Origin: Microbacterium oleivorans
Lineage (GTDB): Bacteria; Actinomycetota; Actinomycetes; Actinomycetales; Microbacteriaceae
Assembly: GCF_013389665.1 (NCBI RefSeq)
Contig: NZ_CP058316.1
Span: forward strand, 1,798,001-1,862,000
Reading direction: 5' to 3'
DNA: 64,000 nucleotides
Shown: piece by piece, positions 53,179 through 61,917 of the stretch
Position numbering within the stretch: position 1 is the first letter of the stretch
Layout of the letters: every line of letters begins with the position of its first letter
The notes under the pieces: generated by a model
Database searches by the model: none
What the model was told of the DNA's origin: nothing
Seen by the model: the letters and a program-made list of their open reading frames with translations, nothing else
Translations under genes and position numbers: made by a program

Positions 53179-54171
53179 TCACGACTTCGGCAGGCCCGGA
53201 GGGTTGATCTCGCTCTTCTCGACGCGCTCGGACTCGAGCCCCCACGTCTCGAGCACCTCGTCGTACTGCCCGCCCTCGATGATGGCGTTCAGGGCGATCG
53301 ACACCGGTTCGATCAGTCCGTTGCCCTTCGCCGTCGCGGCGGCGATGTTCGCGGTCTGGGGCCAGCCGCCGGGTACGAGCCCCACGAGCTTCGTGTCGCC
53401 GGTCTCACGGGCCGACCAGGCAGAGGTCGCGTTGGGGCCGAACGTCGCGTCGACACGGCCGGACTGGAGCGCGAGAACGGCTGCGGCGTTGTCGTCGTAG
53501 TACTGCAGCTCGGCCGGCGCCTCGCCGGCGGCTTCGAGCTCCTCGTTCCACGCCAGCAACACCTGCTCCTGGTTGGTGCCCGAGCCGACGACGATCTTCA
53601 GCCCGGAGATGTCGGCAGCCGCCTCGATCTTGTCGATGTCGCTGTCGGCCTTCACGTAGAAGCCGAGCAGATCTTCGCGGTAGCTCGCGAAATCGTAGAG
53701 CTCCTTGCGCTCCTCGGTCACCGTGACGTTGGAGGCGATCAGGTCGTACTTGCCCGACTGGATGCCGAGAGGCCAGTCGGCCCACGCCACGACGACCGGG
53801 TTGTACTCGAGGCCGAGCGCCTCGGCGACGAGCGAGCCGATGTTGGGCTCGGTGCCGGCGGCCTCGGTCTCGCCCTCGGGGATGTAGCCGAGGGGCGGGA
53901 GGTAGGCCGAGTGGGCGACGGTGAGCTTCCCGGCCTCGACAGGGGTGAACCCGCTCGCCTCGAGGGCAGCGACGGCCTCGGCGACGGGCTCGTCGAGGTG
54001 CACCCAGTGGATGTCGTCGGTCGCGACGTTCGCGGTCGTGGCCGCCGGGGCGGCGGCTTCGGCCTCGGCGGGCCGGTTGAGGTTCACCGCGGTGACGATG
54101 CCGCCGACGATCGCGGCGACCGCGACGACGCCGAGTCCGGCGGCGATGCCCTGCTTCTTGCTGATGGCCAT
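53179..54171 (-). CDS. amino-acid-type ABC substrate-binding protein (SBP_bac_3)
   Basis: The 330-residue family-3 binding protein has an N-terminal hydrophobic signal (AAGLGVVAVAAIVGGIVTAVN) without a Cys, so it is an anchored or secreted protein rather than a lipoprotein. The body reads LEASGFTPVEAGKLTVAHSAYLPPLGYIPEG, IGSLVAEALGLEYNPVVVAWADWPLGIQSGKYDLIASNVTVTEERKELYDFASYREDLLGFYV and a C-terminal YDEVLETWGL. It binds a polar amino acid or related compound for the adjacent permease and ATPase. Start ATG 54171 gives a normal signal peptide; only a weak GAGAGA leader is present. Confidence 0.9.
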   Translation of the reverse strand: MAISKKQGIAAGLGVVAVAAIVGGIVTAVNLNRPAEAEAAAPAATTANVATDDIHWVHLDEPVAEAVAALEASGFTPVEAGKLTVAHSAYLPPLGYIPEGETEAAGTEPNIGSLVAEALGLEYNPVVVAWADWPLGIQSGKYDLIASNVTVTEERKELYDFASYREDLLGFYVKADSDIDKIEAAADISGLKIVVGSGTNQEQVLLAWNEELEAAGEAPAELQYYDDNAAAVLALQSGRVDATFGPNATSAWSARETGDTKLVGLVPGGWPQTANIAAATAKGNGLIEPVSIALNAIIEGGQYDEVLETWGLESERVEKSEINPPGLPKS

Positions 54172-54227
54172 GCTGTGGATCTCTCTCGAAAAGGTGGGGT
54201 GCGGGTGGAGTGGAAAAGGGGGAAAGC

Positions 54228-54995
54228 TCAGGCGAGGACCTTGGCGAGGAACTCCTGCACACGCGGATGCTTCGGAGTCACCAGCACCTCGGCGGGCGGG
54301 CCCTGCTCGATGACCCGGCCGCCGTCGAGGAAGACGACGCGGTCGGCGACCTCGCGGGCGAAGCCGATCTCGTGGGTCACGATGATGAGCGTCGTTCCGA
54401 GCTGGGCGAGGTCGCGGATGACGTCGAGCACCTCGCCCACGAGCTCGGGGTCGAGCGCGCTCGTCGGCTCGTCGAACAGGATCACCTTCGGCTTCAGCGC
54501 CAGCGCCCGCGCGATCGCGACGCGCTGCTGCTGCCCGCCCGAGAGCTGCCGCGGGTAGTGACCGGCCTTGTCGCCGAGCCCGACCCGGTCGAGGAGGCCG
54601 AGGGCGAGATCGCGAGCGTCGTCCTTCGACAGGCGGCCGAGGGCGACGGGCGCCTCGGTGACGTTCTCGAGCGCCGTGAGGTGCGGGAAGAGGTTGAAGT
54701 TCTGGAAGACGATGCCGATCTGGGTGCGGCGTTCGAGCACCGCTTTCTCGCGCAGTTCGTAGAGCTTTCCGTTCCGCTGCTCGTATCCGATGAGCTCGCC
54801 GTCGACGGTGACCGAGCCGCGGTCGACCGTCTCGAGATGGTTGATAGTGCGCAGGAGCGTGGACTTGCCCGAGCCGCTGGCGCCGAGGATCGCGACGACC
54901 TCGCCCGGCTCGACGGTGAGGTCGATGCCGCCGAGCACCTCGACACCGCCGTAGCTCTTGTGCACGTTGTGGATCTCGACGAGGCCGCGGGTCAT
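54228..54995 (-). CDS. polar amino acid ABC ATPase
   Basis: The 255-residue ATPase is of the GlnQ/HisP class. Walker A is LGASGSGKST (about residue 38), followed by Q-loop IGIVFQNFNLFPHLTALENV, signature [15 protein letters not shown], Walker [20 protein letters not shown] and switch VTHEIGFAREVADRVVFLDGG. It drives amino acid import. ATG 54995 overlaps the permease stop by 4 nt. Confidence 0.95.
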   Translation of the reverse strand: MTRGLVEIHNVHKSYGGVEVLGGIDLTVEPGEVVAILGASGSGKSTLLRTINHLETVDRGSVTVDGELIGYEQRNGKLYELREKAVLERRTQIGIVFQNFNLFPHLTALENVTEAPVALGRLSKDDARDLALGLLDRVGLGDKAGHYPRQLSGGQQQRVAIARALALKPKVILFDEPTSALDPELVGEVLDVIRDLAQLGTTLIIVTHEIGFAREVADRVVFLDGGRVIEQGPPAEVLVTPKHPRVQEFLAKVLA

Positions 54996-56047
54996 GATTC
55001 TCCTCCGGGGGTGGCACGCGTGCTGACCGGTGGCGCATCGGCCCCCGCGAGCGGGTGGGGTGCAGGCGCGTCGTCGCCCAGCCGCGCCCACTGCACCGCG
55101 ATCCAGTGACGCGCCTTCTGCAGCGGGGTCGGCGGCAGCACCCGCACCGCGCCGCGGGCGTAGTGCCGCTCGATGTAGTACTGCAGGATGCTGAGGACGG
55201 TGGTGATGATCGTGTACCAGACCACCGCGACGAGCAGCAGCGGGATGACGCGACTGTTGCGGTTGTAGATCACCTGCACCGCGTAGAACAGCTCGGGGAT
55301 GGCGATGACGAACAGCACCGAGGTCCCTTTGACGAGCCCGATGACCTCGTTGGTCGCGTTGGGGATGATCGATCGCATCGCCTGCGGCAGAACGATCCGG
55401 CTGAGTCGGCGGCGCGGCGGGATGCCGAGGGCGGCGGCCGCCTCGAGCTGGCCCTGGTCGACCGACAGCAGACCGCCGCGGATGATCTCGGCGGAGTATG
55501 CCGCCTGGTGGAGGCTCAGGCCGAGCACGCCCGCCGCGAAGGCGCTGATGAGCTGGACCGTGGGGAACTCCACGATCCAGAAGTCGGTCGTGAAGGGGGT
55601 GCCGAGTCCGAGCGTCGGGTACAGGTAGCCGAGGTTGTACCAGACGACCAGCTGCACGACCAGGGGGACCGAGCGGAAGAACCAGATGAAGCCCCACGCG
55701 GCGGCGTTCAGCAGCGGCGACTTGGCGAGCCGTGCGAGCGCGAGCACGGTGCCGAGCAGGAATCCGATCGTCGCCGAGACGGCGGTGTAGACCAGGGTGA
55801 GGCCCAGACCCTGCAGCACCGGGTCGGAGAAGAAGTACTGCGCGAAGTAGTCCCACTCGTAGTTCTCGTTCGTCACGAGCGACCACACGAACTGGGCCAC
55901 GACGAACACGACGATCGCGGCGATGGCCCACCGGAACCAGTGCTTGGTGCGGACGACCGGAATGTCGCTCAGGTCGACGCGTGACAGCGATGGAGCGGTG
56001 ACGGCGTCGTCACCGGCTCGATCGACGCGCGGGACGGTGTCGGTCAT
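54992..56047 (-). CDS. polar amino acid ABC permease (HisMQ family)
   Basis: The 351-residue permease has an extended N-terminus (about 45 residues before the first helix WAIAAIVVFVVAQFVWSLVT), then the HisM/GlnP core. This includes GLGLTLVYTAVSATIGFLLGTVLALARL, FFRSVPLVVQLVVWYNLGYLYP, SLHQAAYSAEIIRGGLLSVDQGQLEAAAALG and LPQAMRSIIPNATNEVIGLVKGTSVLFVIA. It is the single permease of the system and probably a homodimer. ATG 56047 follows GAGGAGA by six bases; the longer frame upstream is not needed. It is the first gene of the importer operon. Confidence 0.93.
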   Translation of the reverse strand: MTDTVPRVDRAGDDAVTAPSLSRVDLSDIPVVRTKHWFRWAIAAIVVFVVAQFVWSLVTNENYEWDYFAQYFFSDPVLQGLGLTLVYTAVSATIGFLLGTVLALARLAKSPLLNAAAWGFIWFFRSVPLVVQLVVWYNLGYLYPTLGLGTPFTTDFWIVEFPTVQLISAFAAGVLGLSLHQAAYSAEIIRGGLLSVDQGQLEAAAALGIPPRRRLSRIVLPQAMRSIIPNATNEVIGLVKGTSVLFVIAIPELFYAVQVIYNRNSRVIPLLLVAVVWYTIITTVLSILQYYIERHYARGAVRVLPPTPLQKARHWIAVQWARLGDDAPAPHPLAGADAPPVSTRATPGGES

Positions 56048-56215
56048 GGCGGATCTCCTCGCGAGCGGTGGGGTGCAGCGGATCGACCGACAGTAAGAGG
56101 ATTCGGATGCTCCGGGCGCGGGCGCTCCACACATGCCGAAATGCACCGAGATACGCCGTAACACGGGGGCCGCGGGGCCGGTGGCCGCGCTACGGGCGGG
56201 GCTCTCGCCGGGAAG

Positions 56216-56521
56216 TCAGGCGAGAGCCCGCTGGATGAGTTGGATGGCGTCGCGAAGCACCCCGCGCGCCAACAGGCCGCCCACTGTCAGCGGCCCGGCG
56301 TGGTCGGAGCCGACCGCGGGCAACCGGCTGAGCACCGCTCGGGAGCGCGGCGTCAGCGAGGCGAGCTGCCAGGAGACCTCGGTGTCGAAGGATCCGGGCG
56401 TCTCGAGCTCGCGAGCTTTCGCTGCGTAGGCGGCGGCACCCGCTCAGCACAGCCAGCCGCCCACTCGGCGACGCAGCGCCGATCGGACTCGTCGAGAGAC
56501 TGCGGGGAGAGCACGACTCAT
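56216..56521 (-). pseudogene. small ORF interrupted by an in-frame TGA
   Basis: A minus-strand frame from ATG 56521 to TGA 56218-56216 spans 102 codons and is broken by one TGA at 56446-56444 after 25 residues ending GGWLC. The 75 codons after the break read like real protein (YAAKARELETPGSFDTEVSW, then AVLSRLPAVG and GLLARGVLRDAIQLIQRALA) and nearly all end in G or C. I do not recognise the family. It may be a decayed gene, or two unrelated pieces. Selenocysteine is unlikely: no SECIS-like stem was sought systematically and no sel genes are here. Confidence 0.45.
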
Positions 56522-56586
56522 CGTCCCACTCGGGGAGCACACCGAACAGTGGCGGCATCAGGGGCGGGCTCAACGGGTCGAAAAAC

Positions 56587-58041
56587 TCAGAAGGGTGGTG
56601 GCGCGTCCGGTGGTGCACCGGCGCCTCGGCCGGGTGGACCGGGTGGACGTGGTGGGGCGGCAAGTTCTGGTGTGAAGCAGACCGCGGGGATGGGGACGTC
56701 TTCGCGGTAGACCCGCCCGAGGGGTGAGGTCCACACGAGCACCCCGCCCCCGATCTGCCGGACCTGCCATTTCGTGAATTGCTTCATGGAGTGGTGTCGT
56801 TGGCAGAGGTGGGCGAGGTTGAAGATGTGGGTGTGACCGCCCAGGGCGTGGTCGATGGTGTGGTCGATCTCGCAGCGGATCGCCGCTCTGCGGCATCCGG
56901 GGAACCGGCAGTGCTGGTCGCGGGTCTGCAGCAGTCGCCGCATCGCGGGCAATGGCCGGTAGGCGTCGGTCTCGACCGGGGTGCGGGTGACCGGGTCGAT
57001 GAACATCCGGTCCCATGTCGCCGTCTGTCCGGCGAGTTCCCGGACCGTGTCGGCGTCGACCAGTCCGGTGCCGATCGCTTCTGCGGGGTGTTCGTCGTTG
57101 CCGGTGAGGGTGTCGGCGGTGATCACGACCTGCACTTTCGCGCGGATCGCCCCGAGGGCGCCACGCCCGTCCACCCCGGTGGTGGGGTCGATGACGGGTG
57201 CACCGCCGAGGACGAGGTCGGAGAGCACGTCCGCGCGGAGCTGATCCATCGTCCGGGTGTCGGGCGCCTCGGCAGTACCCTCGCGTGCGGCATCCAGTGC
57301 ACCCGGACCCGCGCCCGCGGCATCCATCGCTCCCACATCCACGCCCGCGGCATCCACTGCACCCGCATCCGCGCCTACGGCATCCGCTCTCGCGTCCTTC
57401 ACGGACTGCGCCATCTGCGTCAACCGGTCGTAGATCCCCGCGGCGATCACCATCGGGATCGTCGCCGACAGATCCGCCATCCCGTCGTGGCCCGGTGACA
57501 ACCGCACGCACCGCCCGGCCGCGGCCTCCCGGTGCCGCTCGGTGAACGATCGGGGGTGCATCCGCTCCGCCAGGTTCTGCAACGCCCCGGCGACGCGTGT
57601 CGCGATGTCCCGCCCGCAAACGACGACCGCGGCCTGATCGAACTGCGGCCGTACCTCCTCTGGCACCACCCGCCCGGCCTTCACGACAACATCGACGTGC
57701 TCCCGGGTGACGAGGCGCTGCTCCCACGCCGCGAACATCGCGGGGTAGTCGTCGACGACCGTCATCGCGTGATCGATCTCCGATTGCACCCGCCGATCCC
57801 CACGCCGCGCGATCCCCGCCGCCTCCGCAGCGACCGACCGCAACTCCATGTCGGAGGCCATGCCCCGCACCCCGCCGCGATGCGCCTCGCGCAGCGCCGA
57901 CCGCCCCAGCTCAGCCAGGGCTCGCACCGAAGCGATCTCCGCAACGTGCGCCAGAGCGAGCGCATCCACGAACCCGGCGATCGCGACGGCGTGGGGCGAC
58001 CCACCCGCAGCCTCGCCACTTTCGATTTGGTTCGCTTGCAT
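56587..58041 (-). CDS. DUF222 / HNH endonuclease family protein
   Basis: The 484-residue protein is of the actinobacterial DUF222-HNH type (13E12-repeat-like). It has an N-terminal helical DUF222 region (residues about 10-240), an Ala/Gly/Asp-rich repeat segment, and a C-terminal HNH nuclease domain with CRFPGCRRAAIRCEIDHTID, GHTHIFNLAHLCQRHHSMKQ and a proline-rich tail. Zinc Cys and the catalytic His-Asn-His are present. Members occur in many copies and their role is unclear (mobile or defence-related). Start ATG 58041 follows GGGAA; upstream frame residues look non-coding. TAGCCT at 58061-58056 is a probable -10. Confidence 0.85.
   Translation of the reverse strand: MQANQIESGEAAGGSPHAVAIAGFVDALALAHVAEIASVRALAELGRSALREAHRGGVRGMASDMELRSVAAEAAGIARRGDRRVQSEIDHAMTVVDDYPAMFAAWEQRLVTREHVDVVVKAGRVVPEEVRPQFDQAAVVVCGRDIATRVAGALQNLAERMHPRSFTERHREAAAGRCVRLSPGHDGMADLSATIPMVIAAGIYDRLTQMAQSVKDARADAVGADAGAVDAAGVDVGAMDAAGAGPGALDAAREGTAEAPDTRTMDQLRADVLSDLVLGGAPVIDPTTGVDGRGALGAIRAKVQVVITADTLTGNDEHPAEAIGTGLVDADTVRELAGQTATWDRMFIDPVTRTPVETDAYRPLPAMRRLLQTRDQHCRFPGCRRAAIRCEIDHTIDHALGGHTHIFNLAHLCQRHHSMKQFTKWQVRQIGGGVLVWTSPLGRVYREDVPIPAVCFTPELAAPPRPPGPPGRGAGAPPDAPPPF
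57289..57392. repeat. 30-bp tandem repeats within the HNH gene
   Basis: Three and a half units beginning GGCATCC start at 57289, 57319, 57349 and 57379, with a strict 30-bp period. They encode 10-residue repeats (DAVGADAGAV, DAAGVDVGAM, DAAGAGPGAL, DAAREG) that link the DUF222 and HNH domains. The period keeps the reading frame, so copy number could vary without frameshift. Confidence 0.8.
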
Positions 58042-58077
58042 GTTCCCATTTTCGCAGGCTACGACGCGATGCGAGTA

Positions 58078-58089
58078 GTACATGTGTAC
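58078..58089 (-). promoter_or_regulatory. palindrome at the HNH gene promoter
   Basis: GTACATGTGTAC is a palindrome with one mismatch pair. It overlaps the expected -35 position relative to TAGCCT at 58061-58056. It could be an operator for a dimeric regulator. Evidence is positional only. Confidence 0.3.
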
Positions 58090-58130
58090 CTTTCTGCAAA
58101 GGTCGCCAAGAGGGCGGTCTGGGGAGGAAT

Positions 58131-58176
58131 CGCCGCACGCCGCACGCCGCACACCGCGCCGCACCGCACGCCGCAC
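58131..58176. repeat. short CGCCGCA tandem repeats
   Basis: Three exact CGCCGCA units (58131-58151) are followed by degenerate copies up to about 58176. They lie in the intergenic space between the GNAT 3' end and the HNH promoter. No coding function is seen. Confidence 0.6.
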
Positions 58177-58210
58177 CACACCGTGCACGCGCGCAGTCCC
58201 CACCCGCGAA

Positions 58211-58966
58211 TCAGGGAACGCGCACCCCCGTGAAGATCGTCCGCCGGCGCAGCTCGAAGCCGAGCTTCTCGTAGCCCGCGATCGCATTCACGTTCGACGC
58301 GGCTGCGTGCATCAGCGCACGGCCTCCGCGCTGCTGGATGTGGAAGGCGATGTCGAGCACGAGGCGGGATGCGAGCCCTCGCCGGCGATAGGCCTCGTCG
58401 GTGGCCACGGCGCTGATCTCGGTCCAGTCGCCGGGGCGGAGGCGCTCTCCGGCCATGGCGACGAGCCGTCCCTCGTGACGGATGCCGATGTAGCGACCGA
58501 GCAGGTGGGTGCGCGGTCGGAACGGGCCCGGGCGGTTCCGTTCGACGAGCGCGAGCATGTCTGCGACATCCGCTTCGCCGAGCTCCACCGCTTCGTCGTC
58601 CGGACGCGGGTGCAGCCGGTCGGTCTCGACGAGCTGCACGCCCGCCCCGCGGAACGTCTCGGCCCACCCGGGGGGAAGCTCCGGCGGGGGCGTGGTCGAG
58701 CCAGCCGCCCCGCCCTCGGCACCACCCGCGGGCTCGGCGGAGCTGATGCTGAACTCGTTGCCCGAGCCCACGACCGCTCTGAGCGAATCCCACACGGCCG
58801 GGTCCCCCCAGGTGCGGACGCCCACGAATCCCGCGACGTCGTCGGGATACCGGCGGACCAGGTCATCGCCGATCGCCAGGTGCGCGTGCGCGCCGACGAG
58901 GGAGTGCCAGGCGGCGTTGTCGCGCACGTCGGCGCCGTCGCGGACCGGGGAGGTGGTGATGGTCAT
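58211..58966 (-). CDS. GNAT acetyltransferase
   Basis: The 251-residue protein has a less conserved N-terminal half (GVRTWGDPAVWDSLRAVVGSGN). A GNAT domain from about residue 120 follows: TEISAVATDEAYRRRGLASRLVLDIAFHIQQRG is the acetyl-CoA site and NAIAGYEKLGFELRRRTIF the closing strand. A Gly/Pro-rich linker (AEPAGGAEGGAAGSTTPP) joins the halves. The target is unknown. The gene follows the M20 gene by 13 nt and is probably its operon partner. Confidence 0.88.
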   Translation of the reverse strand: MTITTSPVRDGADVRDNAAWHSLVGAHAHLAIGDDLVRRYPDDVAGFVGVRTWGDPAVWDSLRAVVGSGNEFSISSAEPAGGAEGGAAGSTTPPPELPPGWAETFRGAGVQLVETDRLHPRPDDEAVELGEADVADMLALVERNRPGPFRPRTHLLGRYIGIRHEGRLVAMAGERLRPGDWTEISAVATDEAYRRRGLASRLVLDIAFHIQQRGGRALMHAAASNVNAIAGYEKLGFELRRRTIFTGVRVP

Positions 58967-58979
58967 GGGGTGGGTCCTC

Positions 58980-60332
58980 TCATGCGTCCCGAAGGATGCG
59001 CTCGGTCACCCGAGCACAGAAGTGCAGCGCGTCGACGGGCACGCGCTCATCGGCTGCGTGGAACTGCGCGAACACGTCGAAGTCAGAAGCAACGCGCAGC
59101 GGCACGAATCCATACCCGCGGATGCCGAGGCGCGCGAAGTGCTTGTTGTCGGTGCTGGCCGGCAGCAGGTAGGGAACGACGACCCCGTCGGCATCCTCCG
59201 CGGCGACCGCCCGCTGCAGCACCTCGATCAGCGGCGCGTCGGGCGGCGCCTCGGTGGCGGACCACCACCGCCCTTCGATCACCTCGGCGTCGTCGCCGAC
59301 GAGCTCTCGCAGCTCGCGCCGCAGCACATCGTCCTGACCGGGAAGCAGCCGGATGTCGAGCAGGGCCGATGCCTCCGCCGGGATGACGTTGACCTTACCG
59401 CCCGCGCGGAGCACGGTGGGTGTCACGGTGTTCCGGGTCGATGCGCCGGCGAGGGTCGCGACGAAGCCGAGCGTCGCCAGGTCCTCCTCCAGCGAGTCGT
59501 CCGAGAACGCCAGGCCCCGCGCGGCGCCGAAGGCTCGGAGGAACGCCTCGAGCGCCGCCGTGCGCACGACGGGGAACCGGTGTCCGCCGATCGCGGCGAC
59601 GGCTCGAGCCAGCCGGACGACCGCGGTGTCGCCCGTCGGTCGCGATCCGTGCCCGGCACGGCCGCGCGCGACGAGGGTCGCACCGGCCACACCCTTCTCG
59701 CTCGCGGCGAGGAGGTAGGCGCGGCGCTCGTGCGCGACCTCGGCACCGCCATCGTCCGCCCGCCCGCCCGGGGCGTCGAGGGGAACCGAGAATCCGCCCA
59801 CCTCGCTCAGCGCCTCCGTCACGCCTTCGAACAGGTCGGGCCGATTGCGCACGAGCCAGTCCGATCCCCAGATGCCGCCGCTCTCCTCGTCGGCGAGGAA
59901 GGCGAGGACGAGATCCCGCCGAGGGACGATGCCCTCGCGGGCGTAGTGGCGCGCGACGGCGAGGACGGTGCCGGCGTAGTCCTTCATGTCGACCGCGCCC
60001 CGGCCGTACAGGTACCCCTCGTGGATCTCGGCGCCGAAGGGCGGGTGGGTCCAATCGGCCTCGGCCACCGGCACGACATCGAGGTGCGCGTGGATCAGCA
60101 GGGCGCCGGCATCCGGATCCGATCCACGGATGCGGGCGACGAGCGACCCGCGGCCCGGCACGGGCTCGATGAGCTCCGACGCGATGCCCGCCTCGGCCAA
60201 TCGGTCGCGCACGTACTGCGCCGCGCGGGTCTCGCCGTCGCCGATCGTCTCGGCGGTACCGGTGTTCACGCTGTCGATGCGGATGAGGTCGCGCACGAAC
60301 TCCAGCGCCTCGCGTTCGAGCTCGGTCGTCAT
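58980..60332 (-). CDS. M20-family metallopeptidase
   Basis: The 450-residue M20 peptidase has metal-site motifs LIHAHLDVVPVAEADWTHPPF, YGRGAVDMKD, AFLADEESGG and a C-terminal His in QFHAADERV. The lid domain holds ARGRAGHGSRPTGD. It is likely a dipeptidase or N-acyl amino acid hydrolase acting in the cytoplasm. ATG 60332 (MTTELEREALEFVRDLIRID) is the proper start; the longer frame is an artefact. It is the upstream gene of an M20-GNAT pair and is a distant homologue of the M20 gene at 45624. Confidence 0.92.
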   Translation of the reverse strand: MTTELEREALEFVRDLIRIDSVNTGTAETIGDGETRAAQYVRDRLAEAGIASELIEPVPGRGSLVARIRGSDPDAGALLIHAHLDVVPVAEADWTHPPFGAEIHEGYLYGRGAVDMKDYAGTVLAVARHYAREGIVPRRDLVLAFLADEESGGIWGSDWLVRNRPDLFEGVTEALSEVGGFSVPLDAPGGRADDGGAEVAHERRAYLLAASEKGVAGATLVARGRAGHGSRPTGDTAVVRLARAVAAIGGHRFPVVRTAALEAFLRAFGAARGLAFSDDSLEEDLATLGFVATLAGASTRNTVTPTVLRAGGKVNVIPAEASALLDIRLLPGQDDVLRRELRELVGDDAEVIEGRWWSATEAPPDAPLIEVLQRAVAAEDADGVVVPYLLPASTDNKHFARLGIRGYGFVPLRVASDFDVFAQFHAADERVPVDALHFCARVTERILRDA

Positions 60333-60450
60333 GACGCTCCTCACCGTCGCGGACGGACGCCGCACCGCGACGTTAACGGCTCGTCGACGACGCGGCACGC
60401 GCGGGCGCCACAAACGTTCACGCGTCCGAGGCGAGCGGTATGGTGCCCAC

Positions 60451-61161
60451 GTGAAGTCCTCGACACAGACGACGGTGTGGTCCTCGCTCCGCCTGGCGAT
60501 GGCGGTCGTCATCATCGCCGCCGTCGTGACGCAGCTGGTCGCATCGCTGACCCGCACGGCCGAAGCCGACGGTGACGTGGCCACCGTGTTCGCGAACTTC
60601 TTCAGCTTCTTCACGATCCTCTCGAACGTGATCGCCGCGGTCGTGCTGGCCATCGCGGGGACGACATCCCTCGTCCGCCCCGGCCGAGAGCAGTCATCGC
60701 TCGGGTTGTCGGCGGCTCTCGCCTGCGCCACCACCTACATGGTGATCACGGGCATCGTCTACAACGCCCTGCTGCGCGGCATCACGCTGCCCCAGGGTTC
60801 CGAGCCGGTGCCGTGGTCGAACGAGGTCCTGCACCTGGTCGCGCCGCTCTTCCTGCTGGTCGACCTGCTGGTCGGCATCCGTCGGCGCGCGCTGCAGTGG
60901 CGCGTCGTGGGCGTCGTCGTGGCGTTCCCGCTGCTGTGGACCGCGTACACGCTGATCCGCGGCCCGCTGGTCACCAACCCGACGTCCGGCGAGCCCTTCT
61001 GGTACCCCTACCCGTTCGTGAACCCCAACAACCCGGGCGGCTGGGGCATGGTGATCGGCTACGTCATCGGCATCGCGGTCGCTTTCGTCGCCGTCGGGCT
61101 CTTCACCGTCTGGGTGACGCGTCGGCGCGCGCACGCGTCACCGATGCGGTCCGCGCCGTGA
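60451..61161 (+). CDS. Pr6Pr-family membrane protein
   Basis: The 236-residue protein has six membrane helices and the Pr6Pr family features: FFSFFTILSNVIAAVVLAI, ATTYMVITGIVYNALLRGI, WSNEVLHLVAPLFLLVDLLV and TLIRGPL with FWYPYPFVNP before the last helix. The function of the family is unknown; the fold is related to FAR-17a/AIG1 serine hydrolases. GTG 60451 follows TATGGT plus six bases (leaderless), with GTTCAC at 60416-60421 as a possible -35. It converges on the truncated aminopeptidase gene. Confidence 0.88.
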   Translation: MKSSTQTTVWSSLRLAMAVVIIAAVVTQLVASLTRTAEADGDVATVFANFFSFFTILSNVIAAVVLAIAGTTSLVRPGREQSSLGLSAALACATTYMVITGIVYNALLRGITLPQGSEPVPWSNEVLHLVAPLFLLVDLLVGIRRRALQWRVVGVVVAFPLLWTAYTLIRGPLVTNPTSGEPFWYPYPFVNPNNPGGWGMVIGYVIGIAVAFVAVGLFTVWVTRRRAHASPMRSAP

Positions 61162-61176
61162 CGGCGGGAATCGGCA

Positions 61177-61917
61177 TCAGACCGGCCGAGTGAGGATCTC
61201 GGCTGCGCCGTCGGTGATGGCGATGGTGTGCTCGCTGTGCGCGGTCAAGCACCCGGTGGAACTCCGGAGCGTCCACCCGTCCCCGTCGGTCACGAGAACA
61301 TCCGTGTCCACCATCGCCCAGGGCTCGATCGCGATCAGCAGCCCGGGCCGCAGCTCGTACCCCCGGCCTCCTCGCCCGGTATTGGGGATGTGAAGGTCGC
61401 CGTGCATGACCGAGCCGATACTGTGCCCGCCGAACTCGGTGTTGATCGAGTAACCGGCGTCCGAGAGCACCGTGCCGATGGCGAGGGAGATGTCGCCGAC
61501 CCGGTTTCCTGGTCGGGCGACCTCGATCGCGGCGGCGAGCGCGCGCTCGGTGGCATCGATGAGGGCGACGGCGTCGGCGTCCCGGCGGATGCCGACGATG
61601 AAGCTGATGGCGGCATCCGCGGCGATGCCGTTCTTGATCACCGCGAGGTCGAGGGTGAGCAGATCGCCGTCCACGAGGCGGTAGTCGCGCGGCATCCCGT
61701 GCAGAACCTCGACGCGGTCGCCGCGGAGGTCTCCGCCGCCGACGCCGCGGCTGCCGACGTGCCGACCACCGTCCCGTCGGCCTGAGCCGGGTCGTCGGCA
61801 TCGCGCGCACCGTCGTCGCCGACGGGCTGTTCGCCGTCCGGGTGACGCTCGGCGCGCGCCGATGCGATCGACGGATGGTCGCGGAATCGGCAGCCGAGTC
61901 GTCATACTGACCCACAT
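61177..61917 (-). pseudogene. N-terminally truncated methionine aminopeptidase-like gene
   Basis: The C-terminal part of this frame, from VEVLHGMP (about residue 69), is type I methionine aminopeptidase. The active-site His in LHGMP, metal ligands in LDLAVIKNGIAAD, GHSIG, IEPWAMV and SEHTIAIT are all kept. About 65 N-terminal residues of the normal protein are missing, replaced by an Arg-rich stretch of low complexity ([20 protein letters not shown]) with no match in any frame. It removes N-terminal Met in intact homologues. Either translation starts inside (ATG 61695), giving a shortened enzyme, or the gene is decaying. The homologous part runs from about 61716 down to 61177. Confidence 0.6.

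Noticed and set aside
56444-56446. In-frame TGA read as selenocysteine
   Set aside because: The residue follows WLC with no known selenoprotein motif, and no selenium genes are in the window. Gene decay or a simple upstream stop is more likely.
57289-57392. Regular 30-bp repeats as a CRISPR array
   Set aside because: The repeats are directly adjacent with no spacers, lie inside a coding frame and encode a decapeptide repeat.
61228-61785. Plus-strand frame opposite the methionine aminopeptidase
   Set aside because: It is the antisense shadow of the metal-binding core. Only its last 20 or so residues look protein-like, and that is noted under the truncation.
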